Shown piece by piece: positions 16,386-25,594 of a DNA stretch of 35,139 bases. The stretch's first letter is position 1, and the number at the start of each line of letters is the position of its first letter. The position numbers were made by a program, and so were the translations under genes. The notes under the pieces are model-generated. The model did no database searches, was not told where the DNA came from, and saw only the letters and a program-made list of their open reading frames with translations. Source of the stretch: an uncultured Clostridia bacterium (GTDB lineage Bacteria; Bacillota; Clostridia; Christensenellales; UBA1242). The DNA lies in contig CALWPD010000006.1 in assembly GCA_944383335.1 (NCBI GenBank), positions 1-35,139 of the forward strand, in the 5' to 3' direction.

Positions 16386-17273
16386 ATGAACAAATCTAAA
16401 GTATATTTTACAAAAGATATCTCAGCAGCAGGGCTCATTAACATTTACAAAGCACTTGGCGTTGACTTAAAAGGAAAAGTTGCAGTTAAAATTTCAACTG
16501 GAGAACCTGGTGGGCACAACTTTTTAAATCCAAATCTCATTAAACCATTGGTGGACAAACTCAATGGCACAATAGTTGAATGTAGAACAGCATACCATGG
16601 TAAAAGATTTGAAACCGCTGACCACTGGCAAACGATTAAAGATCATGGGTTTTACTCTATCGCTCCTTGCGATCTTATGGACGAAGATGGAGAGATTGAA
16701 ATTCCTATTAAAAACAGTGAACATCTTAAAGGATATAACATTGTTGGCTCACATATTAAAAATTATGACAGTATGCTTATGCTTTCACACTTTAAAGGGC
16801 ATCAAATGGCAGGTTTCGGCGGGGCGTTAAAAAATATGAGCATCGGCGTTGCGTCAAGAAATGGCAAAGCCTGGATACATTCTTGGGGAAATACCAAAGA
16901 GCCAGATAAACTTTGGGACTATGTTGAAAATCAAGATGCATTTTTGGAAAGTATGGCAGAGGCGTGCGAAGGTGTTATAAATTTCTTTAGACCAGAAAAT
17001 ATGGCATATATAAATGTTGCAAACAGACTTTCAATAGATTGTGATTGTGATAGCAATCCACACGAACCAGAGATGGCAGATATTGGAATATTCGCCTCAA
17101 CTGACCCTGTTGCACTTGACCAATGTTGTTATGACCAAGTTATGAACTCAACCGACAAAGGTAAAATGTCGCTTATAAATCGTATGCAAGATAGACATGC
17201 TATACGCACAGTTGAAAGAGCATACGAACTTGGACTTGGCAATCGTGAATATGAAATTATAAATATTGACTAA
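16386..17273 (+). CDS. DUF362 domain-containing protein
   Basis: This is a 295-residue DUF362-family protein. It starts KVYFTKDISAAGLINIYKAL and contains KVAVKISTGEPGGHNFLNP. The central DSMLMLSHFKGHQMAGFGGALKNMSIG is the family hallmark. FASTDPVALDQCCYDQV follows near the C-terminus. Many homologues carry a 4Fe-4S ferredoxin module; none is seen here, although CDCDSNP near residue 220 adds cysteines. The family function is not firmly known and a redox or radical-related role is often proposed. AAGGAG precedes the ATG at 16386. The next gene follows after 40 bp on the same strand. Confidence 0.88.
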   Translation: MNKSKVYFTKDISAAGLINIYKALGVDLKGKVAVKISTGEPGGHNFLNPNLIKPLVDKLNGTIVECRTAYHGKRFETADHWQTIKDHGFYSIAPCDLMDEDGEIEIPIKNSEHLKGYNIVGSHIKNYDSMLMLSHFKGHQMAGFGGALKNMSIGVASRNGKAWIHSWGNTKEPDKLWDYVENQDAFLESMAEACEGVINFFRPENMAYINVANRLSIDCDCDSNPHEPEMADIGIFASTDPVALDQCCYDQVMNSTDKGKMSLINRMQDRHAIRTVERAYELGLGNREYEIINID

Positions 17274-17313
17274 GATTGTGGTTTTCATCCAAAAGTAAGT
17301 ATGGAGTTTTTAG

Positions 17314-18075
17314 TTGTTTTACGATAATTTTACACAAGAACAGATATGTGGACTGTTCTCCACGTGGCATTTTGTTGCTATTGCATTATTTTTTGCAATA
17401 GCTTTTTTGAGTTTATTTTTTTCTCGAAAGTTAACCATAAAGCAAACAAAAATTATGCTTTGGACAATCGCCATCTCGGTTCTTATTATGGAAATTATCA
17501 AAATCATAATAAGGATTTATCGTGGAGACAGTTATGACAGTTATATCCCATTATATTTTTGCAGTTTGTTTATTTTTGCAATATGGTTAAGTTTAAGTAA
17601 AAACTATCACCTAAAAACTTGTGGTTACACTTTTATGGTATTTGGTGGAATATTTGCATCAATATGTTTTATTTTTTATCCTTCAACTTCGCTTATGCTG
17701 TATCCAATTTGGCATCCTGCGAGTTTGCATAGTTTGTTTTATCACTTTTTGATGTTCTACTCTGGTGTACTTGTGTTAATTAAAAAACTTTATACTCCAA
17801 AAATAAAAGATTCTATTTATTACATTTGTTTTGTTACTCTCTTCTCTGTTATTGCAATAATCGTAAATCACTTTTTGGGAACTAATATGATGTTTATGGG
17901 AAACCCTTTTGGTCTAACTTTCCTTTATTTTATTTATAACTATTCAAAAATTCTTTATATAATATTAGTATATTTGGCTCAGGGCGTCGGACTGTTTTTC
18001 GTAAGTTTTGGTGTCTATTCTCTTTGGGAGCACATAAAAAAAAGAAATGGAAAAGACATCCATTTACAAAGATAG
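17314..18075 (+). CDS. YwaF/TIGR02206-like integral membrane protein
   Basis: This is a 253-residue protein with about six or seven membrane helices. It opens with FSTWHFVAIALFFAIAFLSL and includes SYIPLYFCSLFIFAIWLSL and FHHP-like histidines in IWHPASLHSLFYHFLMFYSG. This resembles the YwaF (TIGR02206) family, whose function is unknown. The charged loops and C-terminus (EHIKKRNGKD) are basic, consistent with a cytoplasmic end. The start is TTG at 17314 with GGAG 7 bp upstream. It probably shares the DUF362 transcript and ends 7 bp before the convergent tRNA-Val. Confidence 0.72.
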   Translation: MFYDNFTQEQICGLFSTWHFVAIALFFAIAFLSLFFSRKLTIKQTKIMLWTIAISVLIMEIIKIIIRIYRGDSYDSYIPLYFCSLFIFAIWLSLSKNYHLKTCGYTFMVFGGIFASICFIFYPSTSLMLYPIWHPASLHSLFYHFLMFYSGVLVLIKKLYTPKIKDSIYYICFVTLFSVIAIIVNHFLGTNMMFMGNPFGLTFLYFIYNYSKILYIILVYLAQGVGLFFVSFGVYSLWEHIKKRNGKDIHLQR

Positions 18076-18082
18076 TTTAAAG

Positions 18083-18158
18083 TGGTGGGCAATAAGAGAC
18101 TCGAACTCCTGACTTCCACTACGTCAAAGTGACACTCTACCAACTGAGTTAATTGCCC
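18083..18158 (-). tRNA. tRNA-Val(GAC)
   Basis: The cloverleaf is complete. Acceptor GGGCAAT pairs with ATTGCCC and the D-arm is ACTC..GAGT. The anticodon arm TCACT-TTGACGT-AGTGG carries GAC. The T-arm is AGGAG-TTCGAGT-CTCTT. The discriminator is A and CCA is encoded. Confidence 0.97.
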
Positions 18159-18168
18159 ATATGCATTA

Positions 18169-18197
18169 ATTATATACAAAAATATGTCTTAATGCAA
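18169..18197 (-). promoter_or_regulatory. promoter of tRNA-Val
   Basis: On the minus strand, -35 TTGCAT (18192-18197), a 17-bp spacer and -10 TATAAT (18169-18174) lie about 10 bp before the tRNA 5' end. Confidence 0.85.
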
Positions 18198-18227
18198 GTT
18201 TTTTTATATTTTTTTATTTCTATCTTA

Positions 18228-18376
18228 GAGATTCTTCGCTTTGCTCAGAATGACAGAGAAGGTCATCCTGAGAATTGCTTCCATGACCGCTGACGAAGGA
18301 TCTCATCATTAGAGATTCTTCGCTAACGCTCAGAATGACAATATAATTTTGAGATTCTTCGCTTCGCTCAGAATGA
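18228..18376. repeat. array of four dispersed repeats, short and long forms
   Basis: Short forms lie at 18228-18254, 18312-18339 and 18351-18376 (GAGATTCTTCG ... GCTCAGAATGA). One long form lies in opposite orientation at 18262-18304 (GTCATCCTGAG ... GAAGGATCTC). Short copies keep ATTCT/AGAAT and the long copy keeps ATCCT/AGGAT, which are compensatory changes in the stem. No gene is seen between tRNA-Val and lysS. Confidence 0.88.
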
Positions 18377-18387
18377 AAGAGTAGTTG

Positions 18388-18464
18388 AAATTAGGCGGAA
18401 AAGGCAAAAAAGAACGGCGTGAAGCAAACCTGAGTGCGCTCTGCACTCGATGGGTTCTTCACAC
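18388..18464. repeat. 77-bp direct repeat, partial copy of the long hairpin element
   Basis: The 77 bp starting AAATTAGGCGG and ending TTCTTCACAC recur at 18506-18582 with only two substitutions. This copy lacks the right arm of the outer stem. The inner hairpin (GTGAAG with CTTCAC, GAGTGC with GCACTC) can still form. Confidence 0.85.
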
Positions 18465-18495
18465 AAATAAAAATAAAATAAATAAATATTAAGTT

Positions 18496-18620
18496 AAAAT
18501 AGGCAAAATTAGGCGGAAAAGGCAAAAAAGAACGGCGTGAAGCAAACCTGAGTGTGCTCTGCACTCGAAGGGTTCTTCACACCGTTATTTGAAGCCTTTT
18601 CCCCTAATTTTGCCTATTTT
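18496..18620. repeat. long nested hairpin element overlapping the lysS stop
   Basis: The outer arms AAAATAGGCAAAATTAGG (18496-18513) and GCCTATTTT-side bases up to 18620 pair over about 27 bp with one bulge, including AAAAGGC/GCCTTTT. Inner stems are AACGGCGTGAAG with CTTCACACCGTT, and GAGTG with a GCACTC tip. The right arm ends in the TAA of lysS. The architecture, and the shared GCAAAATT in the outer arm, match the element at 230-356. Confidence 0.8.
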
Positions 18621-20080
18621 TATTTCATAAGGGGGAATAGGACTACATCTCGTATTGATTCTTGGTTGAAAAGTAACATCATAAGCCTGTCAACACCAAA
18701 GCCAAGCCCTGATATTGGTGGCATTGCATGTTCCATTGCAAGCATAAAGTCTTCATCAAGCTCCATTGCTTCATCATCGCCACCAAGTTTTGCTCGTGCT
18801 TGCTTTTCAAGTTCTTCACGCTGAATAATTGGATCAACAAGTTCGCTATATGCCTTACACAGTTCACTTCCCATACAAAGCACTTGGAATACATCAATTA
18901 TTTTGTTATTCTTGTCATTCCTTCTAGCAAGAGGAATTAAACACGCAGGATAATTATATAAAATGGTTGGCTGAATTATATTTTCACGAATTTTCCGCTT
19001 ATAGATGTAATCAATAACCCCGCCAAGCGTTTTTATGGTATCAAAATCAGAAACTTCAAAAAGTTTACGCTTCACAACTTCACTAACAAGTTCATCACGA
19101 GTTTCACAATTTAAAAAGTCAAACCCTAATACTTTTTGCATTTCTTCAACATAATTTATTCTCTTCCATTCTCCTGAAAAGTCAAGTTTTTGACCCTGAT
19201 ATTCTATTTCAAGGCTACCTTTAACTTCCATTAAAAGTTCTTGAATAAACTTGGTGTAAAGTTTTATATTATCCTCAAAATTCCAATATGACGCATACCA
19301 TTCAACCATTGTAAATTCCTGAAGGTGCTGAGTATCCATACCTTCATTTCTAAAGCATTTTGCAACTTCAAATACTCTATCAAAACCGCCACCTATAACT
19401 TGCTTTAAGTATGTTTCTGGAGCAATGCGCAGATTGCACTGTTTATCAAGTGCGTTGTGATGAGTAAAGAATGGTTTTGCCGACGCCCCACAAACTGCCG
19501 ATTGAAGAATTGGAGTTTCGACTTCTAAGAAGCCATTTTGGCCCAAAAATTTCCTTATAAACGCAAGCACTTTACTTCTGCCTAAAAATACATCACGAGT
19601 GGTTTGATTTGAAATTAGGTCAAGATATCTTTGCCTATATTTTGCCTCTTGATCCACAAGCCCATGAAATTTTTCTGGAAGTGGTCGAAGTGCCTTTGAT
19701 AAAAGTGTAACTTTGTATGCTTTGACGGTTATTTCACCTGTTTGAGTGTGATAAATTTCGCCTTCAACGCCAACAAAATCGCCAATATCTATCATTTTTT
19801 TATAGAAATCGTAGTCAACTTCGTTAAATTCGTTTCTTCCAACACTGACTTGAATTTTATCTTCTACGTCGCGGATTTGCATAAAACCGAATTTACCCAT
19901 AACTCTACGAAAGACAATCCTTCCGCAAACTTTGACTTTTTCGCCGTCAGAAAGATTTCGCGCATTATGAATTGTGTGTGTACGATCAAATTTGTCTTTA
20001 TAGACAATGACGCCATCTTTTTTTAAAGTTTCTATCTTGTTTCTTCTTACATCTATTTCATTTGAAAGTTGTTGTTCCAT
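18620..20080 (-). CDS. lysS: lysyl-tRNA synthetase, class II
   Basis: LysRS charges tRNA-Lys in the cytoplasm. The 486-residue enzyme has an N-terminal OB-fold anticodon domain (VKVCGRIVFRRVMGKFGFMQ) and a class II catalytic core. Landmarks are KYRQRYLDLISN, GFLEVETPILQ (motif 1), FRNEGMDTQHLQEFTMVEWY (motif 2) and GLGFGVDRLMMLL (motif 3). Substrate-region residues THHNALDKQCNLRIAPE and PLARRN are present. Wording of motif 2 (MDTQHLQEFTMVEWYASY) departs a little from the usual IDTTHNPEFTMLE. The gene begins immediately after the aspS stop with AAAGGAAG inside the aspS end. The 3' end merges with a long hairpin element. Confidence 0.95.
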   Translation of the reverse strand: MEQQLSNEIDVRRNKIETLKKDGVIVYKDKFDRTHTIHNARNLSDGEKVKVCGRIVFRRVMGKFGFMQIRDVEDKIQVSVGRNEFNEVDYDFYKKMIDIGDFVGVEGEIYHTQTGEITVKAYKVTLLSKALRPLPEKFHGLVDQEAKYRQRYLDLISNQTTRDVFLGRSKVLAFIRKFLGQNGFLEVETPILQSAVCGASAKPFFTHHNALDKQCNLRIAPETYLKQVIGGGFDRVFEVAKCFRNEGMDTQHLQEFTMVEWYASYWNFEDNIKLYTKFIQELLMEVKGSLEIEYQGQKLDFSGEWKRINYVEEMQKVLGFDFLNCETRDELVSEVVKRKLFEVSDFDTIKTLGGVIDYIYKRKIRENIIQPTILYNYPACLIPLARRNDKNNKIIDVFQVLCMGSELCKAYSELVDPIIQREELEKQARAKLGGDDEAMELDEDFMLAMEHAMPPISGLGFGVDRLMMLLFNQESIRDVVLFPLMK

Positions 20081-21853
20081 TTAATTATCTTCCTTTAAAT
20101 CTATTTTTATGTGAACTTCACGGAGTTGTCTTTCGTCAACTTCACTTGGGGCACCCATAAGCACATCCTGTGCTTTTTTATTCATAGGAAAAGCAATGAC
20201 TTCTCTTATACTTTCATCTCCTGTTAGGAGCATAACCATTCTATCAACTCCCGGTGCAATACCTGCGTGTGGCGGAGCACCATAACAAAATGCATTATAC
20301 ATTGCTGGGAACTTTGCACGGACATCGTCTTCGCCAAGTCCAACAATTTCAAATGCCTTGCACATAAGTTTTGGGTCGTGGTTACGCACGGCACCACTTG
20401 AAAGTTCAACACCATTTACAACTAGGTCATATTGGTAAGCAAGCACTTTTAAGGCTTCTTCTGTGCTTTCTTTTGCCAAAGTTAATGCTTTCAAACCACC
20501 TTGTGGCATTGAGAATGGGTTGTGGCAAAATTCAAGTTTGCCCGATTCTTCGCCAATTTCATACATTGGGAAATCAACAATCCAGCAAAATTCATACTTT
20601 TGTTTGTCCATATGGTCTGGACAAATTTCACCCAGCATCTTTAGCATAAGTCCCGCTGTTTTTTGAGCTGTTCGCTTTTCCCCGCACGCGAGACCTACAA
20701 AAGTGTTTGGTTTTAAATTTAATTTATCAATTTCTGTCTTTTTGCTTTGCAGAAATTTAGAAACGCCACCAACCAAGTTTCCATTTTCATCTATTTTAAA
20801 CCAATAAACACGTTTTTCAAGTTGTACAAAGACATCGTCTACAAGTTTGTCTATGACTTTGCGTGAATGTGTAAAATTGTCCACAATCACGGCTTTTGTT
20901 ACTTTGTTTTTGAAAGGGTCAAAATCAAGACCACTTACAATGTTTGTGAAGTCTGTGAGTTTCAAATCTATCCTAAGGTCTGGCTTGTCTGAGCCATAGG
21001 TATCCATTGCATCTTCATATTTTATTTTAACAAAAGGCGCTTTTGATGCCTTTTTGTATGTGCCATATTTTTCAAAGACTGGCGGGAGTACATTTTCTAT
21101 TACTGAAAACACATCTTCTTGACTTGCAAAAGCCATTTCCATATCCAGTTGATAAAATTCGCCTGGCGACCTATCCGCTCTAGCATCTTCATCTCGAAAA
21201 CAAGGGGCAATTTGAAAATATTTATCAAATCCCGAAGCCATTAAAAGTTGTTTAAACTGTTGTGGGGCCTGTGGAAGAGCATAAAACTTTCCCGGATAGT
21301 TTCTTGATGGAACTAAGTAATCCCTTGCGCCTTCTGGGGAAGAACTTGTTAGTATTGGAGTTGTAATTTCCAAAAAGCCGTTATCAGTCATCGCCTGTCT
21401 AAGAGCATTTACAATTTGGCTGCGAAGGACAATTTTTTGTTTAACTTTTGGATTTCTCAGGTCCAAATATCTATATTTTAATCTTGTGTTTTCATCGGCA
21501 TCTTTTGAAAAGTTGATTTGGAATGGAAGCTCATTATATATACATTCTCCCAAGACTTCGATGCTTTCACAAAGCACTTCAATGTCTCCCGTTGGCATAT
21601 CTTTGTTTTTGTTTGACCGTTCACGAACAACGCCACAAATTTTGACTGTGGACTCGATGTTTATCTTTTCCACCTTTGCCATCATTACTTCGCTGTTTAC
21701 CACGGCCTGTGTCGTGCCATAAAAATCCCTTAAAACCAAAAAAGCAAGGTTTTTGCTTACACGCCTAACATTTTCAAGCCAGCCACAAAGCTCAACACTT
21801 TTGCCAACATCTTCAAGACGCAATTCTCCTAAATTATGTGTACGATTTTGCAT
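20081..21853 (-). CDS. aspS: aspartyl-tRNA synthetase
   Basis: AspRS charges tRNA-Asp. The 590-residue protein has the bacterial layout: an OB-fold anticodon domain (SVELCGWLENVRRVSKNLAF), the class II core with QAPQQFKQLLMASGFDKYFQ and APCFRDEDARADRSPGEFYQ (motif 2), a GAD insertion domain (about 280-410), and motif 3 in GIAPGVDRMVMLLTGDESIR. It ends APSEVDERQLREVHIKI. The anticodon domain is somewhat divergent (RDFYGTTQAVV rather than RDRxGxxQ). Whether it is discriminating for tRNA-Asp or also charges tRNA-Asn cannot be told from sequence alone. AAGGAA precedes the ATG. It is cotranscribed with lysS. Confidence 0.95.
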   Translation of the reverse strand: MQNRTHNLGELRLEDVGKSVELCGWLENVRRVSKNLAFLVLRDFYGTTQAVVNSEVMMAKVEKINIESTVKICGVVRERSNKNKDMPTGDIEVLCESIEVLGECIYNELPFQINFSKDADENTRLKYRYLDLRNPKVKQKIVLRSQIVNALRQAMTDNGFLEITTPILTSSSPEGARDYLVPSRNYPGKFYALPQAPQQFKQLLMASGFDKYFQIAPCFRDEDARADRSPGEFYQLDMEMAFASQEDVFSVIENVLPPVFEKYGTYKKASKAPFVKIKYEDAMDTYGSDKPDLRIDLKLTDFTNIVSGLDFDPFKNKVTKAVIVDNFTHSRKVIDKLVDDVFVQLEKRVYWFKIDENGNLVGGVSKFLQSKKTEIDKLNLKPNTFVGLACGEKRTAQKTAGLMLKMLGEICPDHMDKQKYEFCWIVDFPMYEIGEESGKLEFCHNPFSMPQGGLKALTLAKESTEEALKVLAYQYDLVVNGVELSSGAVRNHDPKLMCKAFEIVGLGEDDVRAKFPAMYNAFCYGAPPHAGIAPGVDRMVMLLTGDESIREVIAFPMNKKAQDVLMGAPSEVDERQLREVHIKIDLKEDN

Positions 21854-21885
21854 AAGTATTCCTTTAAATTAAAATTTCTTATAGC

Positions 21886-21914
21886 ATTATATCACCAAAA
21901 ATTTATTAGGTCAA
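21886..21914 (-). promoter_or_regulatory. promoter of aspS-lysS
   Basis: On the minus strand, -35 TTGACC (21909-21914), a 17-bp spacer and -10 TATAAT (21886-21891) lie about 25 bp upstream of the expected leader. The short leader excludes a T-box. Confidence 0.8.
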
Positions 21915-21970
21915 TTATTGTATATTATTTTACTTTTTAGACAACATAAATTAAGTAAAAAGGAGTGAAT

Positions 21971-22570
21971 ATGAAATTAAAAGATAGTTTGACTTATGAA
22001 AATTTAGCACGGGCATATGCAGCAGAATGCCAAGCAAGGACAAGATATGAATTTGTGGAGTATGGTTTTAGATATAACGGTTATGAAGCCATTGCACAAA
22101 TTATTGACACCATAGCATATCAAGAATTTAATCATGCTAGAATGCTTTATACAAAAATTCAAGAAGCGGAGCCAAAACAAATAGACAACATAAACATCTC
22201 AGCAGGTTTTCCATTCAAAGAGAAATGGGAATTGCTCGACAATCTAAAATTACTTGCCGAAGATGAGGAACTCGAAGCCGAGGCTTATAGCGAATTTATT
22301 AAAACAGCAAAAGATGAGGGTTTTGATGAAATTGCACACCTTTTTGAAATGATTATGGAGGTTGAAATTAGACATAAAAACCTATTCAATGAACTTTACA
22401 AACAGTTTAAAGACAAAACAGTTTATAAAAAGGCCAAAAAGGTTAGATGGATATGTCCATCGTGTGGGTATGTTTCGTTTGATAATGAAGCTTGGGAAGA
22501 ATGCCCTCTATGTAAAGCAAAACAAGGTGTGTGTGAAGTTGTTATCCCTGAAGATCTCAAATGTTGGTAA
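21971..22570 (+). CDS. rubrerythrin
   Basis: Rubrerythrins are cytoplasmic peroxidases that protect anaerobes from hydrogen peroxide. The 199-residue protein has an N-terminal four-helix di-iron domain with ligands in YAAECQARTRYEF, YQEFNHARML, LEAEAYSEF and MEVEIRHKNLF. A C-terminal rubredoxin-like Fe(Cys)4 site follows, with CPSC at about residue 165 and CPLC at about 182. The ATG at 21971 is chosen because AGGAG lies 5 bp upstream; a GTG two codons earlier overlaps that site. It is transcribed alone, ending at the terminator at 22572-22606. No clear PerR box is seen upstream. Confidence 0.95.
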   Translation: MKLKDSLTYENLARAYAAECQARTRYEFVEYGFRYNGYEAIAQIIDTIAYQEFNHARMLYTKIQEAEPKQIDNINISAGFPFKEKWELLDNLKLLAEDEELEAEAYSEFIKTAKDEGFDEIAHLFEMIMEVEIRHKNLFNELYKQFKDKTVYKKAKKVRWICPSCGYVSFDNEAWEECPLCKAKQGVCEVVIPEDLKCW

Positions 22571-22571
22571 A

Positions 22572-22606
22572 AAAAATACTCGCAACATAATGTTGCGGGT
22601 ATTTTT
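22572..22606. terminator. bidirectional terminator between rubrerythrin and the ftsH operon
   Basis: The stem AATACTCGCAACA / TGTTGCGGGTATT (one mismatch position) has a 3-nt loop, with an A-run before and a T-run after it. It lies between two convergent genes. Confidence 0.85.
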
Positions 22607-22615
22607 ATATTTTTG

Positions 22616-23209
22616 TTACGCCTGTGTTTCGGTTAAATATTCATAAAGCTCATCAAAATTTGCAACAAATGACTGTCTAAAATATCTATCTGATGAAGTC
22701 GTCCAAGTGTCATTAAGATCTGGATCACATACATAATAGAAATAATGTGTTGTCATACCTTGTCCTTCGGATATTTGAACCATTATTTTATCAAAATAAA
22801 TCGGCTCGGTACGATTGGAAGTTAAGGTGTAATTTTCTCCGTTTCGCATTATAATTTGAGGTGTTGCATAGTCGAGATATAATATATAGCCTGAGGATGA
22901 TGGAGTTGATGATGATTCTACTCGATTATTATAAGCAATTCTTCCTGAAAAAAGAGATACGATAAAACTTTCTTTAAATGCACGATTAAAGATTTTATTT
23001 ATCTCATCATATTTATCTTTATTTTTTTCTATATCCGCCAATAGTGGATATTCTGCAAGAGTGCCATCTATTCTAAGTTCATAACTATGTGGATCAGAAA
23101 TTTCAGGTTTTTTATTTACTGGAACAAAGCATGAAACTATTATCAAGACAACAAGCACTGCAACTACTGCATAAATTGTGATAAGCCACCACTTATTCTT
23201 TTTTGTCAT
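22616..23209 (-). CDS. membrane-anchored hypothetical protein downstream of ftsH
   Basis: This 197-residue protein has a single N-terminal membrane helix (about 7-29) ending in VSCFVPV and an extracytoplasmic domain of about 165 residues. That domain has a Ser-rich loop (RVESSSTPSSSGYILYLDY) and TTHYFYYVCDPDLNDTW. The cysteine at the end of the helix is not in a standard lipobox. The family is not recognised. The start at 23209 overlaps the ftsH end by 17 nt with GGAG 8 bp upstream, so expression is tied to ftsH. It may be an FtsH substrate or membrane quality-control accessory; this is inference from position only. Confidence 0.65.
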   Translation of the reverse strand: MTKKNKWWLITIYAVVAVLVVLIIVSCFVPVNKKPEISDPHSYELRIDGTLAEYPLLADIEKNKDKYDEINKIFNRAFKESFIVSLFSGRIAYNNRVESSSTPSSSGYILYLDYATPQIIMRNGENYTLTSNRTEPIYFDKIMVQISEGQGMTTHYFYYVCDPDLNDTWTTSSDRYFRQSFVANFDELYEYLTETQA

Positions 23210-25436
23210 CTTTTTTCTCCTTTTCCTTTTGTTGTTTATTGGTTTTAACTACTGTTTTTTCTTTTTCAGGCTCTTCATTTTGTTCTTCAACTTTCTCTTT
23301 TGAAAGTTCGGCACTTTCATCAACTTTTGACTCTTCATTCAGCGTTTTGCTTTCTTCAAGTTTTTTAAGTGCATTCTCACGCTCTTTAAGTATAAGTTCA
23401 TAGTCTTTTTGGCTGATTATGCCCTCTTTAAGGTACATTTCAGCGGTCTTGACTTTTTGGTCAATTTCTTTCATTTTTTTATCAATTTCGCCTTGAAGTC
23501 TTGCTTTTTTTTCTTCTTCTCGCCTTATCTTTTCTTGTTCATCCATGTGCATAATGATTTCTTCTTTTGTTTTTCCAGAAAGAATCATATCCACTTCTTC
23601 TTTGTATATTGTATCTTTTGCGAGTAAAAGTTCTGCCATTTCTTTTACGTACTTTTTATTGTCTTGCAAAATCTTTTTCGCACGAGCATAGTTGTAGTCC
23701 AAAATTTTTTTAACTTCAGCATCTATCTCTGCTGCAACAGTTTCACTGTAATCATTTTTACTTTGATAATCTCTACCGACAAAAATCTCTTCTTCGCTAC
23801 CAAAACTCATAAAACCAAATTTATCACTCATGCCCCAAAGTGTAACCATCTTTCTTGCAACTTCGGTTGCACGCTTAATATCATTGGACGCACCTGTTGA
23901 GATATCATCCATAAACAGCTCTTCACTTAACCTTCCGCCCATCATCATAGCAATTTCGTCATTTAGTTTGAGTTTGCCCATATGATTATCATCGCTATCT
24001 GGCCTTGACATTGTGTAACCTGCAGCCATGCCGCGTGGGATGATTGATACTTCTTGAACGTCCTCACAATGTTCCATAAGTTTGCCGACAATGGCGTGTC
24101 CACTTTCGTGATAAGCCGTGATGAGTTTGTCCTTATCTGTCATAAGTAAACTCTTTTTCTGTGGGCCCATGATAACTTTGTTTATACCTTCAGTTATATC
24201 TTGCATCAAAATTTTTGGCCTATGATTGCGTGCGGCGATTATTGCTGCTTCGTTTAACATATTTTCAATATCCGCACCAGTAAACCCACTGGTTATTCTT
24301 GCCAAAGTAACAAAATCAACATCGTCTGCAATAGGTTTGTTTCTTGCATGTATTCTGATTATTCCTTCCCTGCCCCTTACATCTGGCACGTGGACATAAA
24401 TTTGCCTATCAAACCTCCCCGGACGCAGAAGCGCTGGATCAAGCACATCTGCACGGTTTGTGGCCGCCAATACAATTATACCTTCATTTGCCTCAAACCC
24501 ATCCATTTCAACTAAAAGTTGATTGAGGGTTTGCTCGCGTTCATCATTGCCGCCACCAAGCCCAGCGCCACGCTGACGACCAACGGCATCAATTTCGTCT
24601 ATAAACACAATACATGGCTGGCATTTTTTTGCTTGATCGAAAAGATCACGCACTCTACTTGCGCCAACACCAACAAACATTTCAACAAAATCACTTCCGC
24701 TTATGGACAAGAACGGAACATTACTTTCCCCTGCAACAGCACGAGCAAGAAGTGTTTTTCCTGTTCCTGGATTTCCAACAAGCAAAACACCTTTTGGTAT
24801 TCTTGCACCAAGTTCTGTGAATCTTTGTGGATGCTTTAAAAACTCAACAATCTCTTTCAGTTCTTCTTTTTCTTCATCTGCACCAGCAATATCTGAAAAC
24901 CTAACTTTTACATCACTTGTTATCCTTGCCTTGTTTTTGCCAAACTGCATAGCACTATTGTTGCTTTTTGCGAACATTCTAAATATCAAAAACACAGCAC
25001 CACAAGCAAGCACAACATATAAAAGTGGCATTATAAGCGACTCTACCCAACTTGATCTAACTGGCGGATTTTCCCACGTTATTTTATTCTCAACAGGCAA
25101 ACCTTCAGTGTTGTTGTACAAATTTACAGCTGTCAAGATAAGTTCCAGCGAAGTGGATGTGTATTCAAAATATAAGTCTGCATTGTTAGGAAAACGCTCA
25201 CGATCTTCTTCTGTTTTGAATTTACTGTTGTCAACAGTTAAAAGAACATAACCTTCACCGTTATAAAAATACAACTCATCTACCTTTCCTTCATCTATCA
25301 TTTCAATAACGCTGGATGGTTGAGTTTCGTCAATCTTTGTGCCAGTGTTAACAAATGCAAAAATAAGCATCAAACAAACTATTAAAATTATTAAGGCATA
25401 AATAAAACTAAAACTGCTTTTCTTTTTATTATTCAA
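23193..25436 (-). CDS. ftsH: ATP-dependent zinc metalloprotease FtsH
   Basis: FtsH is a hexameric membrane AAA+ protease that removes misfolded and regulatory proteins. The 747-residue protein has two membrane helices (about 10-29 and 133-153) flanking an extracytoplasmic domain. The AAA module has Walker A GNPGTGKT (221-228; the usual second residue Pro is Asn222), Walker B IVFIDEID and the second region of homology [18 protein letters not shown]. The M41 protease site is HESGH (His443, Glu444, His447). The last 110 residues form a charged Glu/Lys-rich coiled tail ([20 protein letters not shown]), longer than usual. It starts at TTG 25436 with AGGAGG 6 bp upstream. Confidence 0.96.
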   Translation of the reverse strand: MNNKKKSSFSFIYALIILIVCLMLIFAFVNTGTKIDETQPSSVIEMIDEGKVDELYFYNGEGYVLLTVDNSKFKTEEDRERFPNNADLYFEYTSTSLELILTAVNLYNNTEGLPVENKITWENPPVRSSWVESLIMPLLYVVLACGAVFLIFRMFAKSNNSAMQFGKNKARITSDVKVRFSDIAGADEEKEELKEIVEFLKHPQRFTELGARIPKGVLLVGNPGTGKTLLARAVAGESNVPFLSISGSDFVEMFVGVGASRVRDLFDQAKKCQPCIVFIDEIDAVGRQRGAGLGGGNDEREQTLNQLLVEMDGFEANEGIIVLAATNRADVLDPALLRPGRFDRQIYVHVPDVRGREGIIRIHARNKPIADDVDFVTLARITSGFTGADIENMLNEAAIIAARNHRPKILMQDITEGINKVIMGPQKKSLLMTDKDKLITAYHESGHAIVGKLMEHCEDVQEVSIIPRGMAAGYTMSRPDSDDNHMGKLKLNDEIAMMMGGRLSEELFMDDISTGASNDIKRATEVARKMVTLWGMSDKFGFMSFGSEEEIFVGRDYQSKNDYSETVAAEIDAEVKKILDYNYARAKKILQDNKKYVKEMAELLLAKDTIYKEEVDMILSGKTKEEIIMHMDEQEKIRREEEKKARLQGEIDKKMKEIDQKVKTAEMYLKEGIISQKDYELILKERENALKKLEESKTLNEESKVDESAELSKEKVEEQNEEPEKEKTVVKTNKQQKEKEKKDDKKE

Positions 25437-25464
25437 GTTAACCTCCTAGTGGCCTTTTCATAAT

Positions 25465-25494
25465 ATATTAGCATAAATAAAAAAATTTTTGCAA
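25465..25494 (-). promoter_or_regulatory. promoter of ftsH
   Basis: On the minus strand, -35 TTGCAA (25489-25494) and -10 TAATAT (25465-25470) have an 18-bp spacer, just upstream of the ribosome binding site. Confidence 0.6.
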
Positions 25495-25594
25495 CTAATT
25501 TCGTCTTAATAAATTATTAGCAAAATAGTATAATTTTATCAAAAATAACTATTGAATTATAAACAATGCACTTTTTGGGGTATTTCAATGCTGA

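Noticed and set aside
20081..21960. T-box riboswitch upstream of the aminoacyl-tRNA synthetase genes
   Set aside because: The aspS and glyS leaders are too short or have none, and no T-box sequence or specifier-type hairpin is seen.
21909..21970. PerR box upstream of rubrerythrin
   Set aside because: The region is AT-rich, but no TTATAAT-type inverted repeat of the right form is found.
24703..25251. Plus-strand open frame of 182 codons opposite ftsH
   Set aside because: It mirrors the ftsH coding frame; the composition is that of reversed codons and there is no recognisable domain.
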